64,000 nucleotides of DNA from assembly GCF_022374875.2 (NCBI RefSeq), contig NZ_CP092427.2, forward strand, positions 4,960,001 through 5,024,000, read 5' to 3'. This document shows, one piece after another, positions 1 through 8,345 of the stretch. Both the position numbers and the translations under genes were made by a program. The stretch comes from Mycolicibacterium rufum. GTDB taxonomy: Bacteria; Actinomycetota; Actinomycetes; Mycobacteriales; Mycobacteriaceae. Position 1 is the first letter of the stretch; the number at the start of each line of letters is the position of its first letter. The notes under the pieces are model-generated. The model was given only the letters and a program-made list of their open reading frames with translations, was not told where the DNA came from and did no database searches.

Positions 1-164
1 AGCAGCCCTACCTGCAGGGCTACCTGGCCGTCGACTCGCTGTGGCTGTACCTCACCAACGGCAACGTCCTCGGCGGCGGCCAGCCGACTCTGACCGGACC
101 GGCCTTCATCGACAAGTCGAACATCGACGCGGTGGCCGACTACGCCAAGGGCGGTACCCGCTGA
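1..164 (+). CDS. sugar ABC transporter substrate-binding protein, C-terminal end (partial)
   Basis: Only the last 53 or so codons lie in the window; the 5' part is off the left edge. The reading frame starts at base 3, ends DYAKGGTR and stops with TGA at 162-164. The text (PYLQGYLAVDSLWLYLTNGN..., then ...GPAFIDKSNIDAV) resembles the closing helix and strand of periplasmic-binding-protein type 4 (RbsB-like) sugar receptors. An RbsC-type permease and an ABC ATPase follow immediately, so this is most likely the extracytoplasmic, probably lipid-anchored receptor of the same importer. The ligand cannot be read from the fragment. Confidence is moderate because the diagnostic domains are missing. 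Confidence 0.72.
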   Translation, partial: QPYLQGYLAVDSLWLYLTNGNVLGGGQPTLTGPAFIDKSNIDAVADYAKGGTR

Positions 165-192
165 TGAGCGCTTGCGCGAAGAGGAGAACGCT

Positions 193-1251
193 ATGACCAC
201 CCAGGAGGCTCTCGACGTCGCCGACCACAAGGTCGTCCGCGACGAACGGGTCAAGGAACGGAACCGCCTGCAGCGACTGCTGATTCGGCCGGAGATGGGC
301 GCCGGCATCGGGGCGATCGGGATCTTCATCTTCTTCCTGATCGTCGCCGGACCCTTCCGCGAGGCGGCGTCGCTGGCCACCGTGCTCTATGCGAGCTCGA
401 CCATCGGCATCATGGCCTGCGGGGTCGCGCTGCTGATGATCGGTGGCGAGTTCGACCTGTCGGCCGGTGTCGCGGTGACGTTCAGCTCGCTGGCCGCCTC
501 GATGCTGGCCTACAACCTGCACCTCAACCTGTGGGTGGGGGCACTGCTCGCGCTGGTCCTCTCGCTGGCCGTGGGCCTGCTCAACGGGTTCCTGGTGATG
601 AGGACGAAGATCCCCAGCTTCCTGATCACCCTGAGCACGTTCTTCATGCTGGCCGGTATCAACCTCGCGGTCACCAAACTGGTGGCCGGTCAGGTCGCGA
701 CGCAGAGCGTGAGCGACATGCAGGGCTGGGACTCCGCGCAGAAGGTCTTCGCCTCCTCGTTCACCCTGTTCGGTGTCAGCATCCGCATCACCGTCGTCTG
801 GTGGCTGGTGTTCACCGCGATCGCGACCTGGGTGTTGTTCAAGACGCGGATCGGCAACTGGATCTTCGCCGTCGGCGGTGACGCCGACAGTGCACGCGCG
901 GTGGGTGTTCCGGTCACCAAGGTGAAGATCGGGCTCTTCATGTTCGTCGGGTTCTGCGCCTGGTTCGTCGGAATGCACCTGCTGTTCGCGTTCAACACCG
1001 TCCAGTCCGGACAGGGCATCGGCAACGAGTTCTTCTACATCATCGCCGCGGTCATCGGTGGCTGCCTGCTCACCGGCGGCTACGGCACCGCGATCGGTGC
1101 GGCGATCGGTGCGTTCATCTTCGGGATGACCAACCAGGGCATCGTCTACGCGGGGTGGGATCCCGACTGGTTCAAGTTCTTCCTGGGCGCGATGCTGCTG
1201 TTCGCGGTGATCGCCAACAACGCCTTCCGCAACTACGCCGCAAAGAAGTGA
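193..1251 (+). CDS. sugar ABC transporter permease (RbsC/BPD_transp_2 family)
   Basis: Inner-membrane channel subunit of a monosaccharide/polyol importer, 352 aa. Long hydrophobic segments occur throughout, beginning with [20 protein letters not shown] and ending with [17 protein letters not shown]. The family motif after the second membrane segment reads GGEFDLSAG, where RbsC-type proteins have a GGIDLSVG-like form. The cytoplasmic coupling segment [14 protein letters not shown] matches the GGNxxAARxSGI pattern that contacts the ATPase. I chose ATG 193 because a GAGGAG Shine-Dalgarno lies at 181-186; an in-frame TTG at 172 is less likely. The ATPase gene begins 4 nt after the stop, so binding protein, permease and ATPase form one operon. 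Substrate is unknown; the neighbouring operon suggests a sugar or inositol. Confidence 0.93.
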   Translation: MTTQEALDVADHKVVRDERVKERNRLQRLLIRPEMGAGIGAIGIFIFFLIVAGPFREAASLATVLYASSTIGIMACGVALLMIGGEFDLSAGVAVTFSSLAASMLAYNLHLNLWVGALLALVLSLAVGLLNGFLVMRTKIPSFLITLSTFFMLAGINLAVTKLVAGQVATQSVSDMQGWDSAQKVFASSFTLFGVSIRITVVWWLVFTAIATWVLFKTRIGNWIFAVGGDADSARAVGVPVTKVKIGLFMFVGFCAWFVGMHLLFAFNTVQSGQGIGNEFFYIIAAVIGGCLLTGGYGTAIGAAIGAFIFGMTNQGIVYAGWDPDWFKFFLGAMLLFAVIANNAFRNYAAKK

Positions 1252-1255
1252 TGAG

Positions 1256-2080
1256 ATGACCGTCTCCATGGAAAAACCCAGCAGCGACACGCCTTCCGGT
1301 GGCAAGGTGCCACTGGTCGAGCTGAAGAACGTCGGCAAGTCCTACGGGAACATCACCGCGCTCAAGGACATCTGTCTGCGGGTGCATGCCGGTGAGGTGA
1401 CCGGCATCCTCGGTGACAACGGAGCAGGCAAGTCCACGCTGATCAAGATCATCGCCGGGCTGCACCAGCAGACCGAGGGGGAGTTGCTCGTCGACGGCGA
1501 GCCGACGAAGTTCGCCTCGCCGGCCGAAGCCCTGGGCAAGGGCATCGCGACGGTGTACCAGAACCTCGCGGTCGTCCCGTTGATGCCGGTGTGGCGCAAT
1601 TTCTTCCTCGGCCAGGAGCTGCGGCGCACGTCGTTCCCGTTCTCGTTGGACGCCAACGCGATGCGGGCGACCACGCTGACCGAGCTGTCGAAGATGGGTA
1701 TCGATCTCCCTGACGTCGACGTCCCCATCGGATCCCTGTCGGGCGGGCAGCGTCAATGCGTCGCCATCGCGCGGGCGGTGTTCTTCGGCGCTCGCGTGCT
1801 GATCCTCGACGAGCCGACCGCGGCGCTGGGCGTCAAGCAGTCCGGTGTGGTGCTCAAGTACATCACCGCGGCCAAGGAGGCCGGTTTCGGCGTGGTGTTC
1901 ATCACGCACAACCCCCACCACGCGCACATGGTCGGCGACCACTTCGTCCTGCTCAATCGTGGCAGGCAGAAGCTGGACTGCACCTACGACGACATCACGC
2001 TCGAGCACCTCACGCAGGAGATGGCCGGCGGCGACGAACTCGAGGCGTTGTCTCACGAACTGCGCAGCGCCAAGCGCTGA
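1256..2080 (+). CDS. sugar ABC transporter ATP-binding protein, single nucleotide-binding domain
   Basis: Cytoplasmic ATPase of the importer, 274 aa. Walker A GDNGAGKST is at about residues 53-61, the signature LSGGQRQ at about 160-166, Walker B VLILDEP at about 181-187 and the switch histidine in ITH at about 217. It carries one ABC domain, like FrcA-type proteins, instead of the fused double domain of RbsA/XylG/MglA (about 500 aa), so it presumably works as a homodimer. ATG 1256 follows the permease stop by 4 nt. The last gene of this operon is followed by a 0.76-kb gap. The family is certain; the transported sugar is not. Confidence 0.93.
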   Translation: MTVSMEKPSSDTPSGGKVPLVELKNVGKSYGNITALKDICLRVHAGEVTGILGDNGAGKSTLIKIIAGLHQQTEGELLVDGEPTKFASPAEALGKGIATVYQNLAVVPLMPVWRNFFLGQELRRTSFPFSLDANAMRATTLTELSKMGIDLPDVDVPIGSLSGGQRQCVAIARAVFFGARVLILDEPTAALGVKQSGVVLKYITAAKEAGFGVVFITHNPHHAHMVGDHFVLLNRGRQKLDCTYDDITLEHLTQEMAGGDELEALSHELRSAKR

Positions 2081-2185
2081 AACACCCGGGGGCCGGCGCG
2101 AGCTCACCGAACGTTCACGGTCTCGACATGGTGACGCTTGTCGCGTCGGCGGGCCAGACGTCCGACCGGGCTGCACAATGGGTTC

Positions 2186-2335
2186 ATGGACAGTGTCTCC
2201 GACAACCGGACGGATGCTCCCGTCTGGCGCGATCCGCTGTCGGCTGGATGGCGCGCCCACCGGAACCTCTTGCTGCTGCGGCTGCGGTGGCACGAGCGGC
2301 GATCGGCGGCGGTGGACCACGCCGGCCGCAGCTGA
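2186..2335 (+). CDS. possible small protein of 49 aa
   Basis: Candidate small ORF, product unrecognised. It begins MDSVSDNRTDAPVWRDPLS and ends HAGRS. It is arginine- and leucine-rich (a LLLLRLRWHERR stretch), basic, and without a clear signal peptide. About four fifths of its codons end in G or C, as real genes here do, and its start is preceded by an A/T-containing stretch (CACAAT at 2174-2179) that could serve as a -10 box. There is no Shine-Dalgarno. It could equally be a chance frame in high-GC DNA. Confidence 0.3.
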   Translation: MDSVSDNRTDAPVWRDPLSAGWRAHRNLLLLRLRWHERRSAAVDHAGRS

Positions 2336-2783
2336 CGGGATGAATCGGGGCTGACGCACCCCTGGCTGTCGGCGGTGACCAACCGCCGCAGAAAAGCGGA
2401 CCTCGGCAGCGCGTTGCCAGATCTTCGCTATCTGGATAGAACGCGGAGTCGGCGTGGCCGTCGACGTCCGTTGCCGGTCCTCGGGCCACTCTCCGCTCAC
2501 CCCTGCCAGCAACGTCGCCGATTTCGCAACCGGCGGTAGCGTAGTGGGGGCGTTCTACCAGCGAACTCCCAGTGTTGCCCCTGGTCGCGCGGGCGGATCG
2601 GAATGTGGCACGCCCGTGCCACCGCGGTGCCGTTCTGCCGGCCGCAGGAATTTGCCCTTTCGCGCACCGGGCGTCTGACCAGCAATGACGTCGCGTCTCT
2701 CCGCAACGGCGCGCCCTTTTGCTGTTGTGGACAAGGGCACTGCCTGCGTGAACTTCTTTGACGAAAAGCATGATCATGTCAAC

Positions 2784-2797
2784 TTACTCGTGAGTAA
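2784..2797. promoter_or_regulatory. palindromic operator candidate upstream of the GjpA-like gene
   Basis: TTACTC-GT-GAGTAA has perfect 6-bp arms around a 2-bp centre and sits 43 bp before the start codon. It overlaps a -10-like TAAATA (2795-2800). Size and symmetry fit a TetR-family dimer site; no TetR gene is nearby in the window, so the regulator would act in trans. Confidence 0.45.
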
Positions 2798-2839
2798 ATA
2801 ACAGGCGCTTCTGTTTGCACTTTCAACGAAGGAGAGTTC

Positions 2840-4135
2840 ATGCACATCGCAGTCAGGCCGCCACTGGCAACCGCTGTCGCTCTGGTCGGGGCGGGCGCCA
2901 TCGCCCTCAGCCCGATCCAGCCGTCGCTGCCGGATGTCGCGGCCGTGCGGGTGTCGGAGGCAGCCGTACACCTCGTCGCCCAGCCGAATCCGCTCGCGCT
3001 GTGGTCCGAGGTGATCGCCGGGGCGATCGAGAACGCGGGTGGCCTGGGGCAGGAGGTGCTGTCGGATCCGGTCCCCGTGCTGCGCCAGCTGTTGAAGAAC
3101 CAGTTCGGCTATCTCGGCACCGTCGGGGACGCGGGCAAGGGCATCATCACCGGTCTGGCCGAGTACTTCTCGCCGGACAACCCCTTCGGTCTGCAGGCCG
3201 GGATCCGGGACGCCGTGACCCAGATCCAGGCGGGCCAGATCGCAGCGGGCTTCTCGACGCTGACCTCGACGATCATCGCCGGCCCCCTCGTGGTGGGTGT
3301 CGGGCTTCCCCTGCTGACGTCGGGGCTGCTGCAGATCCCGGTGACGATCGCGCAGAACGTGGCCGCGGTGGTGGGCGCAGTGTTCGACAACGCGACCATC
3401 GTGCCGCTGCTGACGGCGGCGATCGCTCCGATCATCGCTCCCATCAACGCGTTCGGGCAGTCGGTGCAGGACGTGGTCGAGGCCCTCGGTGCCGGCAACC
3501 TGCTCGACGCCCTCACTGCGGTGATCAACGTGCCCGCCCGCCTCGTCGGCGCGGTCCTGAACGGCTACACCGACGTCAACGGCAGTTTCACTCCGGGATT
3601 GCTGACCGTCAGTGACAACCCCTTCGGAGCGGGCCTGCTGCAGAGTGTGTTCGTCAACCTGCCCCGGGCGATTGCGGCCGCCCTGGGGGCGGACACGACC
3701 ACGGCGACCGCGAAGGTGGCTGCCGCGGATGCGGTCGCCACTCCGGTCAGTGAGGCGGTGGCGACGGTGACCCTCGCCGTGCCGGCGGTCCACAGCGCCT
3801 CGGAGACAACCGAATCCGACCCGGCGGCGGTGTCCTCACCAGATGCGTCGGAGACGGACGCCGACGCCAGCGTCGAGGTACAACCGGCCGAGGACGCCGC
3901 GGACGAGGCGCCCGCCGCCGACGAGGCCGCCGACGACACCGGCGACGACACCTCCGATGACGCGGCCGAACCCGCGGACGGCCAGCACGCCGCCGACGAC
4001 ACGACCGCCGGTGAGGACACCGACACCGATGCCCCGGACTCCGCTGACTCCGACACCTCCGCGGACACCGGCGAGGCCGCGGGCTCTGCGGACACCGGCG
4101 CCTCGTCGGCCGGTGACAGCCCGGCGGCCGAATAG
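2840..4135 (+). CDS. GjpA-like outer-membrane/cell-envelope protein with acidic C-terminal tail
   Basis: Predicted secreted protein of 431 aa. The N-terminus (MHIAVRPPLATAVALVGAGAIALSP) is a signal-peptide-like hydrophobic stretch of the kind seen in the mycobacterial proteins usually annotated as outer membrane porin GjpA. The body, about residues 50-290, is alternating amphipathic and hydrophobic (IIAGPLVVGVGLPLLTSGLL; IAPIIAPINAFGQSV) with two NPFG motifs. From about residue 320 the sequence becomes an Ala/Asp/Glu/Thr low-complexity tail rich in DD and AD pairs, probably disordered and surface-exposed. The start follows a strong GAAGGAGAG ribosome site at 2828-2836. Pore activity is inferred only from family naming; a structural envelope protein is equally possible. 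Confidence 0.75.
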   Translation: MHIAVRPPLATAVALVGAGAIALSPIQPSLPDVAAVRVSEAAVHLVAQPNPLALWSEVIAGAIENAGGLGQEVLSDPVPVLRQLLKNQFGYLGTVGDAGKGIITGLAEYFSPDNPFGLQAGIRDAVTQIQAGQIAAGFSTLTSTIIAGPLVVGVGLPLLTSGLLQIPVTIAQNVAAVVGAVFDNATIVPLLTAAIAPIIAPINAFGQSVQDVVEALGAGNLLDALTAVINVPARLVGAVLNGYTDVNGSFTPGLLTVSDNPFGAGLLQSVFVNLPRAIAAALGADTTTATAKVAAADAVATPVSEAVATVTLAVPAVHSASETTESDPAAVSSPDASETDADASVEVQPAEDAADEAPAADEAADDTGDDTSDDAAEPADGQHAADDTTAGEDTDTDAPDSADSDTSADTGEAAGSADTGASSAGDSPAAE

Positions 4136-4145
4136 GTCCGGGAGC

Positions 4146-4177
4146 GCAGGCCCCTCGCGCGAGCGCGGGGGGCCTGC
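4146..4177. terminator. bidirectional terminator hairpin between convergent genes
   Basis: GCAGGCCCC (4146-4154) pairs with GGGGCCTGC (4169-4177), and the 14-nt interior is also GC-rich. It lies 10 bp from the stop of the GjpA-like gene and 10 bp from the stop of the leftward oxidoreductase gene. There is no U-tract, as is common for mycobacterial terminators. Confidence 0.6.
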
Positions 4178-4187
4178 GGCTCGGGTG

Positions 4188-5150
4188 TCAGCGTGGCGCC
4201 ATGCCGGCGGCCCGGTAGGTGTCGTCGATCAGCGCCATGTTCGCCACCGCGTCCGCGGAGTCGATCGGTAAGGGAGCGCCGTGCCGGACGTGCGCGGCGA
4301 AGGCCTCGAGCTGATAGGTGTAGGACGGTCGCTTGCCGACACGTTCCACCGTCAGTTCCGTTCCGGCGGTGATGGTCAGCCGGTCGTCGGCGGGCGGGTT
4401 GATGAAGTTGGGCACGAACACCTCAGCGCGTGCGCCGATGATGCGCAGCGTGAACGAGTACTCCTGCTCGACCATCGAGTTCATCGTCACTCCGGTTGCG
4501 CCCGAGGGATAGACGAACTCGGCGTCGAAGCGCTCGTCCACGCCGGGGGTGCGTTGCACCGCCGTCGCCGACACCACCTGCGGCGCTCCGAACCGGCGCA
4601 TGATGTGCAGGGCGTAGCAGCCCAGGTCCATCAACGCGCCGCCGGCCATGTCCAGCGACCACCGCGGGTCATCGGGCTGGGGCTCGGGCATCCCCATCCG
4701 GACCTCGACGCGGCGCAGCTCGCCCAGCGTGCCGTCGCCGGCCATCTCCAGCACGCGGCGCATGGCGGGATGGAAGAGGTAGTGGAAACCCTCCAGCACC
4801 GTGACGCCGGCCGCCTCGGCCGCGGCGGCCACGCGGGCGGCCTCGGCGCGGTCGCGGGCGTAGGGCTTCTCGGTCAGAACGGGCTTGCCCGCAGCCACCG
4901 CGGCCAGGTTCCACGGTGCGTGCAACGCGTTCGCGAGCGGGTTGTAGACGACGTCGACCTCCGGATCGGCGACCACGTCCTGATAGGACGGCAGTACCCG
5001 TTCCACCCCGTACTTGTCTGCGAAGGCTCTGGCACGCAACGGGTCTCGGGCAGCAACCGCGACAAGGCGGTATCCGAGCTCGCGAGCGGGGCCGACGATC
5101 GCGTTCTCGGCGATGCGTGACGCCCCGAGGATGCCGATCCGCAGGGTCAC
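4188..5150 (-). CDS. Gfo/Idh/MocA-family oxidoreductase
   Basis: NAD(P)-dependent sugar or polyol dehydrogenase, 320 aa. The N-terminal Rossmann motif GILGASRIA is at residues 6-14, the family lysine in TEKP is at about 93-96, and the C-terminal alpha/beta domain contains GGALMDLGCYALHIMRRFG, the usual GGGxLxDxGxH-type stretch that shapes the active site. It is the last gene of a four-gene leftward operon. Its GTG start overlaps the TGA of the preceding TIM-barrel gene (GTGA, 5147-5150), so translation is coupled. With an IolG-like enzyme and an IolE-like enzyme beside it, it probably oxidises or reduces a cyclitol or keto-sugar intermediate. The exact substrate is unknown. Confidence 0.88.
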   Translation of the reverse strand: MTLRIGILGASRIAENAIVGPARELGYRLVAVAARDPLRARAFADKYGVERVLPSYQDVVADPEVDVVYNPLANALHAPWNLAAVAAGKPVLTEKPYARDRAEAARVAAAAEAAGVTVLEGFHYLFHPAMRRVLEMAGDGTLGELRRVEVRMGMPEPQPDDPRWSLDMAGGALMDLGCYALHIMRRFGAPQVVSATAVQRTPGVDERFDAEFVYPSGATGVTMNSMVEQEYSFTLRIIGARAEVFVPNFINPPADDRLTITAGTELTVERVGKRPSYTYQLEAFAAHVRHGAPLPIDSADAVANMALIDDTYRAAGMAPR

Positions 5151-6019
5151 GCCGAGACGCCCGATGCGGCGTCCGCCAGGAACGCCACGCTGGCGAGCAC
5201 ATCGGCCAGCGGCCCCTCGCCCTCGGGTTCGCCGTCGAGGATGGTGTCCTGCTCCATCACATACCAGCCGTCGAACCCGCTGCCCTCCAGCGACGCGACG
5301 ATGCCGGCGATGTCGACGTCACCGGCGCCGAGCGGCACATACATCCCGGCGGCGACGGCTTCGGTGTAGGTGAGCGCCCCGGATTGCACCTTCGCCGCCA
5401 ACGCGGCGTCGACGTCCTTGAGGTGGGCATGCTTGATGCGCTCGGGCACCTCGCGAGCGAGCTGCAGCGGATCGGTGCCCCCGATCAGCAGGTGGCCGGT
5501 GTCCAGGCAGAGCGGGATCCGCGATCCGGTCAGCACCCGGTCGACCTCGGCGCGGGTCTCCACCATCGTCCCGACATGCGGGTGCAAGACGGCGATCAGA
5601 CCACGCTGTGCGACGACGTCGGCGAGCCGATCGAGGTTGGACAGCAATGTCTGCCAGTGCATCTCGGAGAGTGCGGGTCGTGCGTCGTATCCATCGGCTC
5701 CGGTGGCGGCGGCGAGCACCACCACGCCGGCACCGGCCGCGACCAGTGACTCGAGTGGTCCGGCGAGGTCGTCGACCGGGTCGTGCTGCTCGTCGAACAG
5801 CACGACCGGCACGAACCCTCCGACGCAACTGAGCCCGTGGCCGTCGAGCGTCGCCACCAATTCGGCGGTGTCCGAGGGCAGGAACCCCTCGGGACCGAGC
5901 TCGGTGGCGGTCAGACCGGCCTGACGCATCTCCGAGAGCACGCGCTCGGGTGCCAGCTGGTGACCCCAGCCCGGGACCTCGCACACGCCCCACGAGATCG
6001 GTGCTCCCGCGATCTTCAC
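5147..6019 (-). CDS. sugar phosphate isomerase/epimerase-type TIM barrel (IolE-like)
   Basis: AP-endonuclease-2-fold enzyme, 290 aa. It opens APISWGVCEVPGWG, close to the opening of 2-keto-myo-inositol dehydratase (IolE). Metal-ligand stretches typical of the fold are visible: the glutamate in ATELGPEG (about residue 41), LHPHVGTMVE, LCLDTGHL, HAHLKDV and the closing YVMEQD. These supply the Glu/Asp/His/Glu set for a divalent metal. Its GTG start overlaps the stop of the IolG-like gene upstream. A dehydratase or epimerase acting on the keto-cyclitol made by the neighbouring dehydrogenase is the best guess; isomerase activity on another keto-sugar is possible. Confidence 0.82.
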   Translation of the reverse strand: MKIAGAPISWGVCEVPGWGHQLAPERVLSEMRQAGLTATELGPEGFLPSDTAELVATLDGHGLSCVGGFVPVVLFDEQHDPVDDLAGPLESLVAAGAGVVVLAAATGADGYDARPALSEMHWQTLLSNLDRLADVVAQRGLIAVLHPHVGTMVETRAEVDRVLTGSRIPLCLDTGHLLIGGTDPLQLAREVPERIKHAHLKDVDAALAAKVQSGALTYTEAVAAGMYVPLGAGDVDIAGIVASLEGSGFDGWYVMEQDTILDGEPEGEGPLADVLASVAFLADAASGVSA

Positions 6020-7032
6020 TGACGGACCTCCTCGATGCGCACCGGGACACCCCGGCGTAGGGATTCGGTGGCGGCTTCGGCGATCCAGGCGACCTCGACC
6101 GCGTCGGCCACGGTGGCGCCCCGGATCGGCGCACCGCCGACGACGTCGACGAAGGCGCTCAGCTCGGTCCGGAACGCCTCGGTGAACCGGTCCATGAAGA
6201 AGTGGTGCGGCGGTCCGGCGGGGAAGTCGCCGGGCGCTGCGAAGCGGGGATCGGCGTTGCGCACCGGCGCGCCCTGATCCCAGCCCGCGACGACGGTGTC
6301 GTCGAAACCGTGTGCCTCGAGCCGACAGTCGTAGCCGCGGCCGTTGTACCGTGCCGCCGAGACGAGTCCGAGCGCGCCTCCGTCGAATCGCACGACGATC
6401 GCCGCGGTGTCGACGTCGCCGTACTCGGTGAACAGCGGGTCGCCCTGAACGCTGCCCGTTGCGTACACCTCGACGACCTCCTGCCCGGTGACCCAGCGGA
6501 TGACATCGAAATCGTGCACCGCGCAGTCGCGGAAGATGCCGCCGGAGCCCTTGATGTAGTCCATCGGAGGGGGAGCCGGATCCATGGTGGTGCTGCGCAC
6601 GGTGTGCAGCGCACCCACCGCGCCGCTGTCGACGGCCTCCTTGACCGCGGCGAACGCGGCGTCGAACCGGCGCTGGTAGCCGACCTGTACCGGCACGCCC
6701 GAGCGGGCGATGATCTCCGCGACGCGGGCGCTCTCGGCGGCGGTGGAGGCGATCGGTTTCTCGCAGAAGGTGGGAAGCCCGCGCTCCACGGCGGCCAACG
6801 CGAGCTCCGCGTGGGCGGGCGTGGCGGCGGCGACGACCACGCCGTCGACTCCGGACGACAGCAGCGCTTCGACCGAATCTGCAGGCCGGGCACCGTATTT
6901 GGCGGCCACCTCGGCGACGACGTCGGGGCGTTCGTCGGTGACGACGAGCCCGGAGATCTCCGGCAGGCTGGTCAGGGTGTCGGCGTGGAATGCGCCGATG
7001 CGGCCCAGGCCGATGAGACCGAGGGTGGTCAT
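6016..7032 (-). CDS. inositol 2-dehydrogenase-like Gfo/Idh oxidoreductase (IolG-like)
   Basis: NAD-dependent dehydrogenase, 338 aa. It begins MTTLGLIGLGRIGAFHADTL (Rossmann GxGxxG at residues 8-13) and has FCEKP at about 89-93, supplying the active-site lysine. The sequence GGIFRDCAVHDFDVIRW carries the D-x3-H-D-x-D pattern of myo-inositol dehydrogenases. The reading frame stays open far upstream, but homology and a GGAGAA ribosome site just before 7032 fix the start there; ATG 7032 overlaps the TGA of the PhyH gene (ATGA). It is the second gene of the leftward operon. Assignment as an inositol or closely related cyclitol dehydrogenase rests on motif and context. Confidence 0.88.
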   Translation of the reverse strand: MTTLGLIGLGRIGAFHADTLTSLPEISGLVVTDERPDVVAEVAAKYGARPADSVEALLSSGVDGVVVAAATPAHAELALAAVERGLPTFCEKPIASTAAESARVAEIIARSGVPVQVGYQRRFDAAFAAVKEAVDSGAVGALHTVRSTTMDPAPPPMDYIKGSGGIFRDCAVHDFDVIRWVTGQEVVEVYATGSVQGDPLFTEYGDVDTAAIVVRFDGGALGLVSAARYNGRGYDCRLEAHGFDDTVVAGWDQGAPVRNADPRFAAPGDFPAGPPHHFFMDRFTEAFRTELSAFVDVVGGAPIRGATVADAVEVAWIAEAATESLRRGVPVRIEEVRQ

Positions 7033-8195
7033 GGGTTTCTCCGTTCGTTCTGGTCGCGTAGCGCGACGGCGAGGTCTTCTTCGGTGAGGTCGTCGGCCAG
7101 CGCGCGCAGCACGGTGTCGACCTGACTCGGGGGCGCCAGGCTGCCGATCGGCTGATCGCTGTCGAGGTTGGTGGGGAACGCGTAGCCCTCGGCGGTGGCG
7201 ACCACGACGTTGTGCAGCGCCGCGGGGGACCAGCGGGCGGCGCGCATGGCGCGCAGCGCAGGGTAGATCGCGCGGACCATCGCGGTGCGGTCCATCGCCT
7301 CCATGGCCCGCCCGAACGGCGAACTGATCTGCAGGAGGTTCGCGATCCGCCGGATGTCGGCCGAATTGTTCAATCCTGCACCGTGATACAGGGCGGGATT
7401 GAAGAACACCGCGTCGCCCTTGGCCAGGGGCAGCTGGACGTGGTGGTTCGCGAAGTAGTCGATGAACTCGGGACGGTTGAACGCGATGTACCCGCCGGCG
7501 AAGCGCTGCGAGTGGGGCAGCAGCATCGTCGGGCCGCTCTCGACGGGCATGTCGCAGTGCGCGACCGCGCCCTGCAGCGTCAGCGCCGGTGAGGTGCGGT
7601 GCAGGTGCGCGGGGTAGTCGGCGAGATGCTCCTCGGGCACGAACCCGAGGTGATAGTCCCGGTGCGGGACCTGGGCTGCGCCGCCGGGATTGACGACGTT
7701 GACCTGTGAGGTGACCTGGTAGCGCGGGCCGAGCCAGGCCTGGCACACCAGCGCGAGGGTGTCGTTGGCGTAGTACTCGGCGAATGTCCGCGGGTCGTGC
7801 AACGCCAGTTTCTGCGCGGCGTTCCAGATGCGGTCGTTGGCGCCCGGCGCCCCGAAGTGATCGCCGGCGGCTTGCCCCTGGGCGCGCTGGGAGTCGATGA
7901 TCGCGAAGAACGCCTCGCTGGCGCGGTCGACGACCGCCGCGTCGAAGGCGTCGGTGAACACCACCACCCCCGGACCGTCGGCGATCGCGCGGATCACCTC
8001 GCTCTTCAGCGCGCGCCGGTCATCAGCGCGGTCGAGAGCCGGTGCCGCGTAGATGAGGACGTTGTCGCGCACCTCGGCGGCGTGGGGATAGTCGGCCAAG
8101 TCGGTCTCGCGCTCCACCTGAGCGCGGAAATCCTCGAGGTCGCAGTCCGCATCGCCGATCCACGCCGTGGCGGGGGAGTGAACGGGTGTTGCCAT
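7029..8195 (-). CDS. phytanoyl-CoA dioxygenase (PhyH) family protein
   Basis: Predicted Fe(II)/2-oxoglutarate oxygenase, 388 aa, first gene of the leftward sugar operon. The double-stranded beta-helix iron motif is visible as PHRDYHLG (His-x-Asp) and, later, FFNPALYHGAGLNNS (distal His). A 2-oxoglutarate-binding arginine is likely in the stretch after it (RRIANLLQIS). I place the start at ATG 8195; the open frame runs 14 codons further, but that would run into the promoter region shared with the lacI-type gene. PhyH enzymes hydroxylate many small molecules, so its pairing with cyclitol dehydrogenases suggests oxidative opening of a modified sugar. The substrate is not known. Confidence 0.85.
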   Translation of the reverse strand: MATPVHSPATAWIGDADCDLEDFRAQVERETDLADYPHAAEVRDNVLIYAAPALDRADDRRALKSEVIRAIADGPGVVVFTDAFDAAVVDRASEAFFAIIDSQRAQGQAAGDHFGAPGANDRIWNAAQKLALHDPRTFAEYYANDTLALVCQAWLGPRYQVTSQVNVVNPGGAAQVPHRDYHLGFVPEEHLADYPAHLHRTSPALTLQGAVAHCDMPVESGPTMLLPHSQRFAGGYIAFNRPEFIDYFANHHVQLPLAKGDAVFFNPALYHGAGLNNSADIRRIANLLQISSPFGRAMEAMDRTAMVRAIYPALRAMRAARWSPAALHNVVVATAEGYAFPTNLDSDQPIGSLAPPSQVDTVLRALADDLTEEDLAVALRDQNERRNP

Positions 8196-8345
8196 GCCCG
8201 TTAGTCTTGCTGTGATCGGTACCGCAATCAACGGCATGGATCCATCAAAAACACCTCACGCGATGGCGCGAGCAGACGCAAAATAGGGCCGAGCGACGCG
8301 AATTCGGCCGAGTTCGCGTCTGCTCGCGGAGAGGAGTCCGGGCAC
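8196..8345. promoter_or_regulatory. divergent promoter region of the sugar operon and its LacI regulator
   Basis: This 150-bp region separates the leftward catabolic operon from the rightward lacI-type gene. It contains two short perfect palindromes, CGGTACCG (8218-8225) and ATGGATCCAT (8236-8245). Either could be the LacI-type operator. It also contains a long inverted repeat (8267-8328). No single promoter could be fixed with confidence. Confidence 0.5.
8267..8328. repeat. 13-bp inverted repeat abutting the lacI ribosome site
   Basis: CGCGAGCAGACGC (8267-8279) is the exact reverse complement of GCGTCTGCTCGCG (8316-8328). An alternative hairpin pairs GACGCGAA (8295-8302) with TTCGCGTC (8313-8320), so the two stems compete for the same right arm. 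The right arm ends at the first base of the GGAGAGGAG ribosome site (8328-8336) of the regulator gene. The element could act in the leader RNA or be a dispersed mycobacterial intergenic hairpin. Confidence 0.6.

Larger units (their letters stand above)
2081..2839. other. 759-bp intergenic gap between the ABC operon and the GjpA-like gene
   Basis: No convincing long gene is present. Apart from one 49-codon candidate (2186-2335), the open frames here show mixed codon use and no homology that I recognise. A small hairpin is present at 2417-2435 (CCAGAT, 7-nt loop, ATCTGG). The right end holds the promoter region of the next gene, including an inverted repeat at 2784-2797. The 2530-2780 stretch is less GC-rich than the flanking genes, as expected for regulatory or decayed DNA. 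Confidence 0.6.

Noticed and set aside
106..1338. Minus-strand 410-codon frame opposite the ABC permease
   Set aside because: Shadow of the permease with no recognisable domain.
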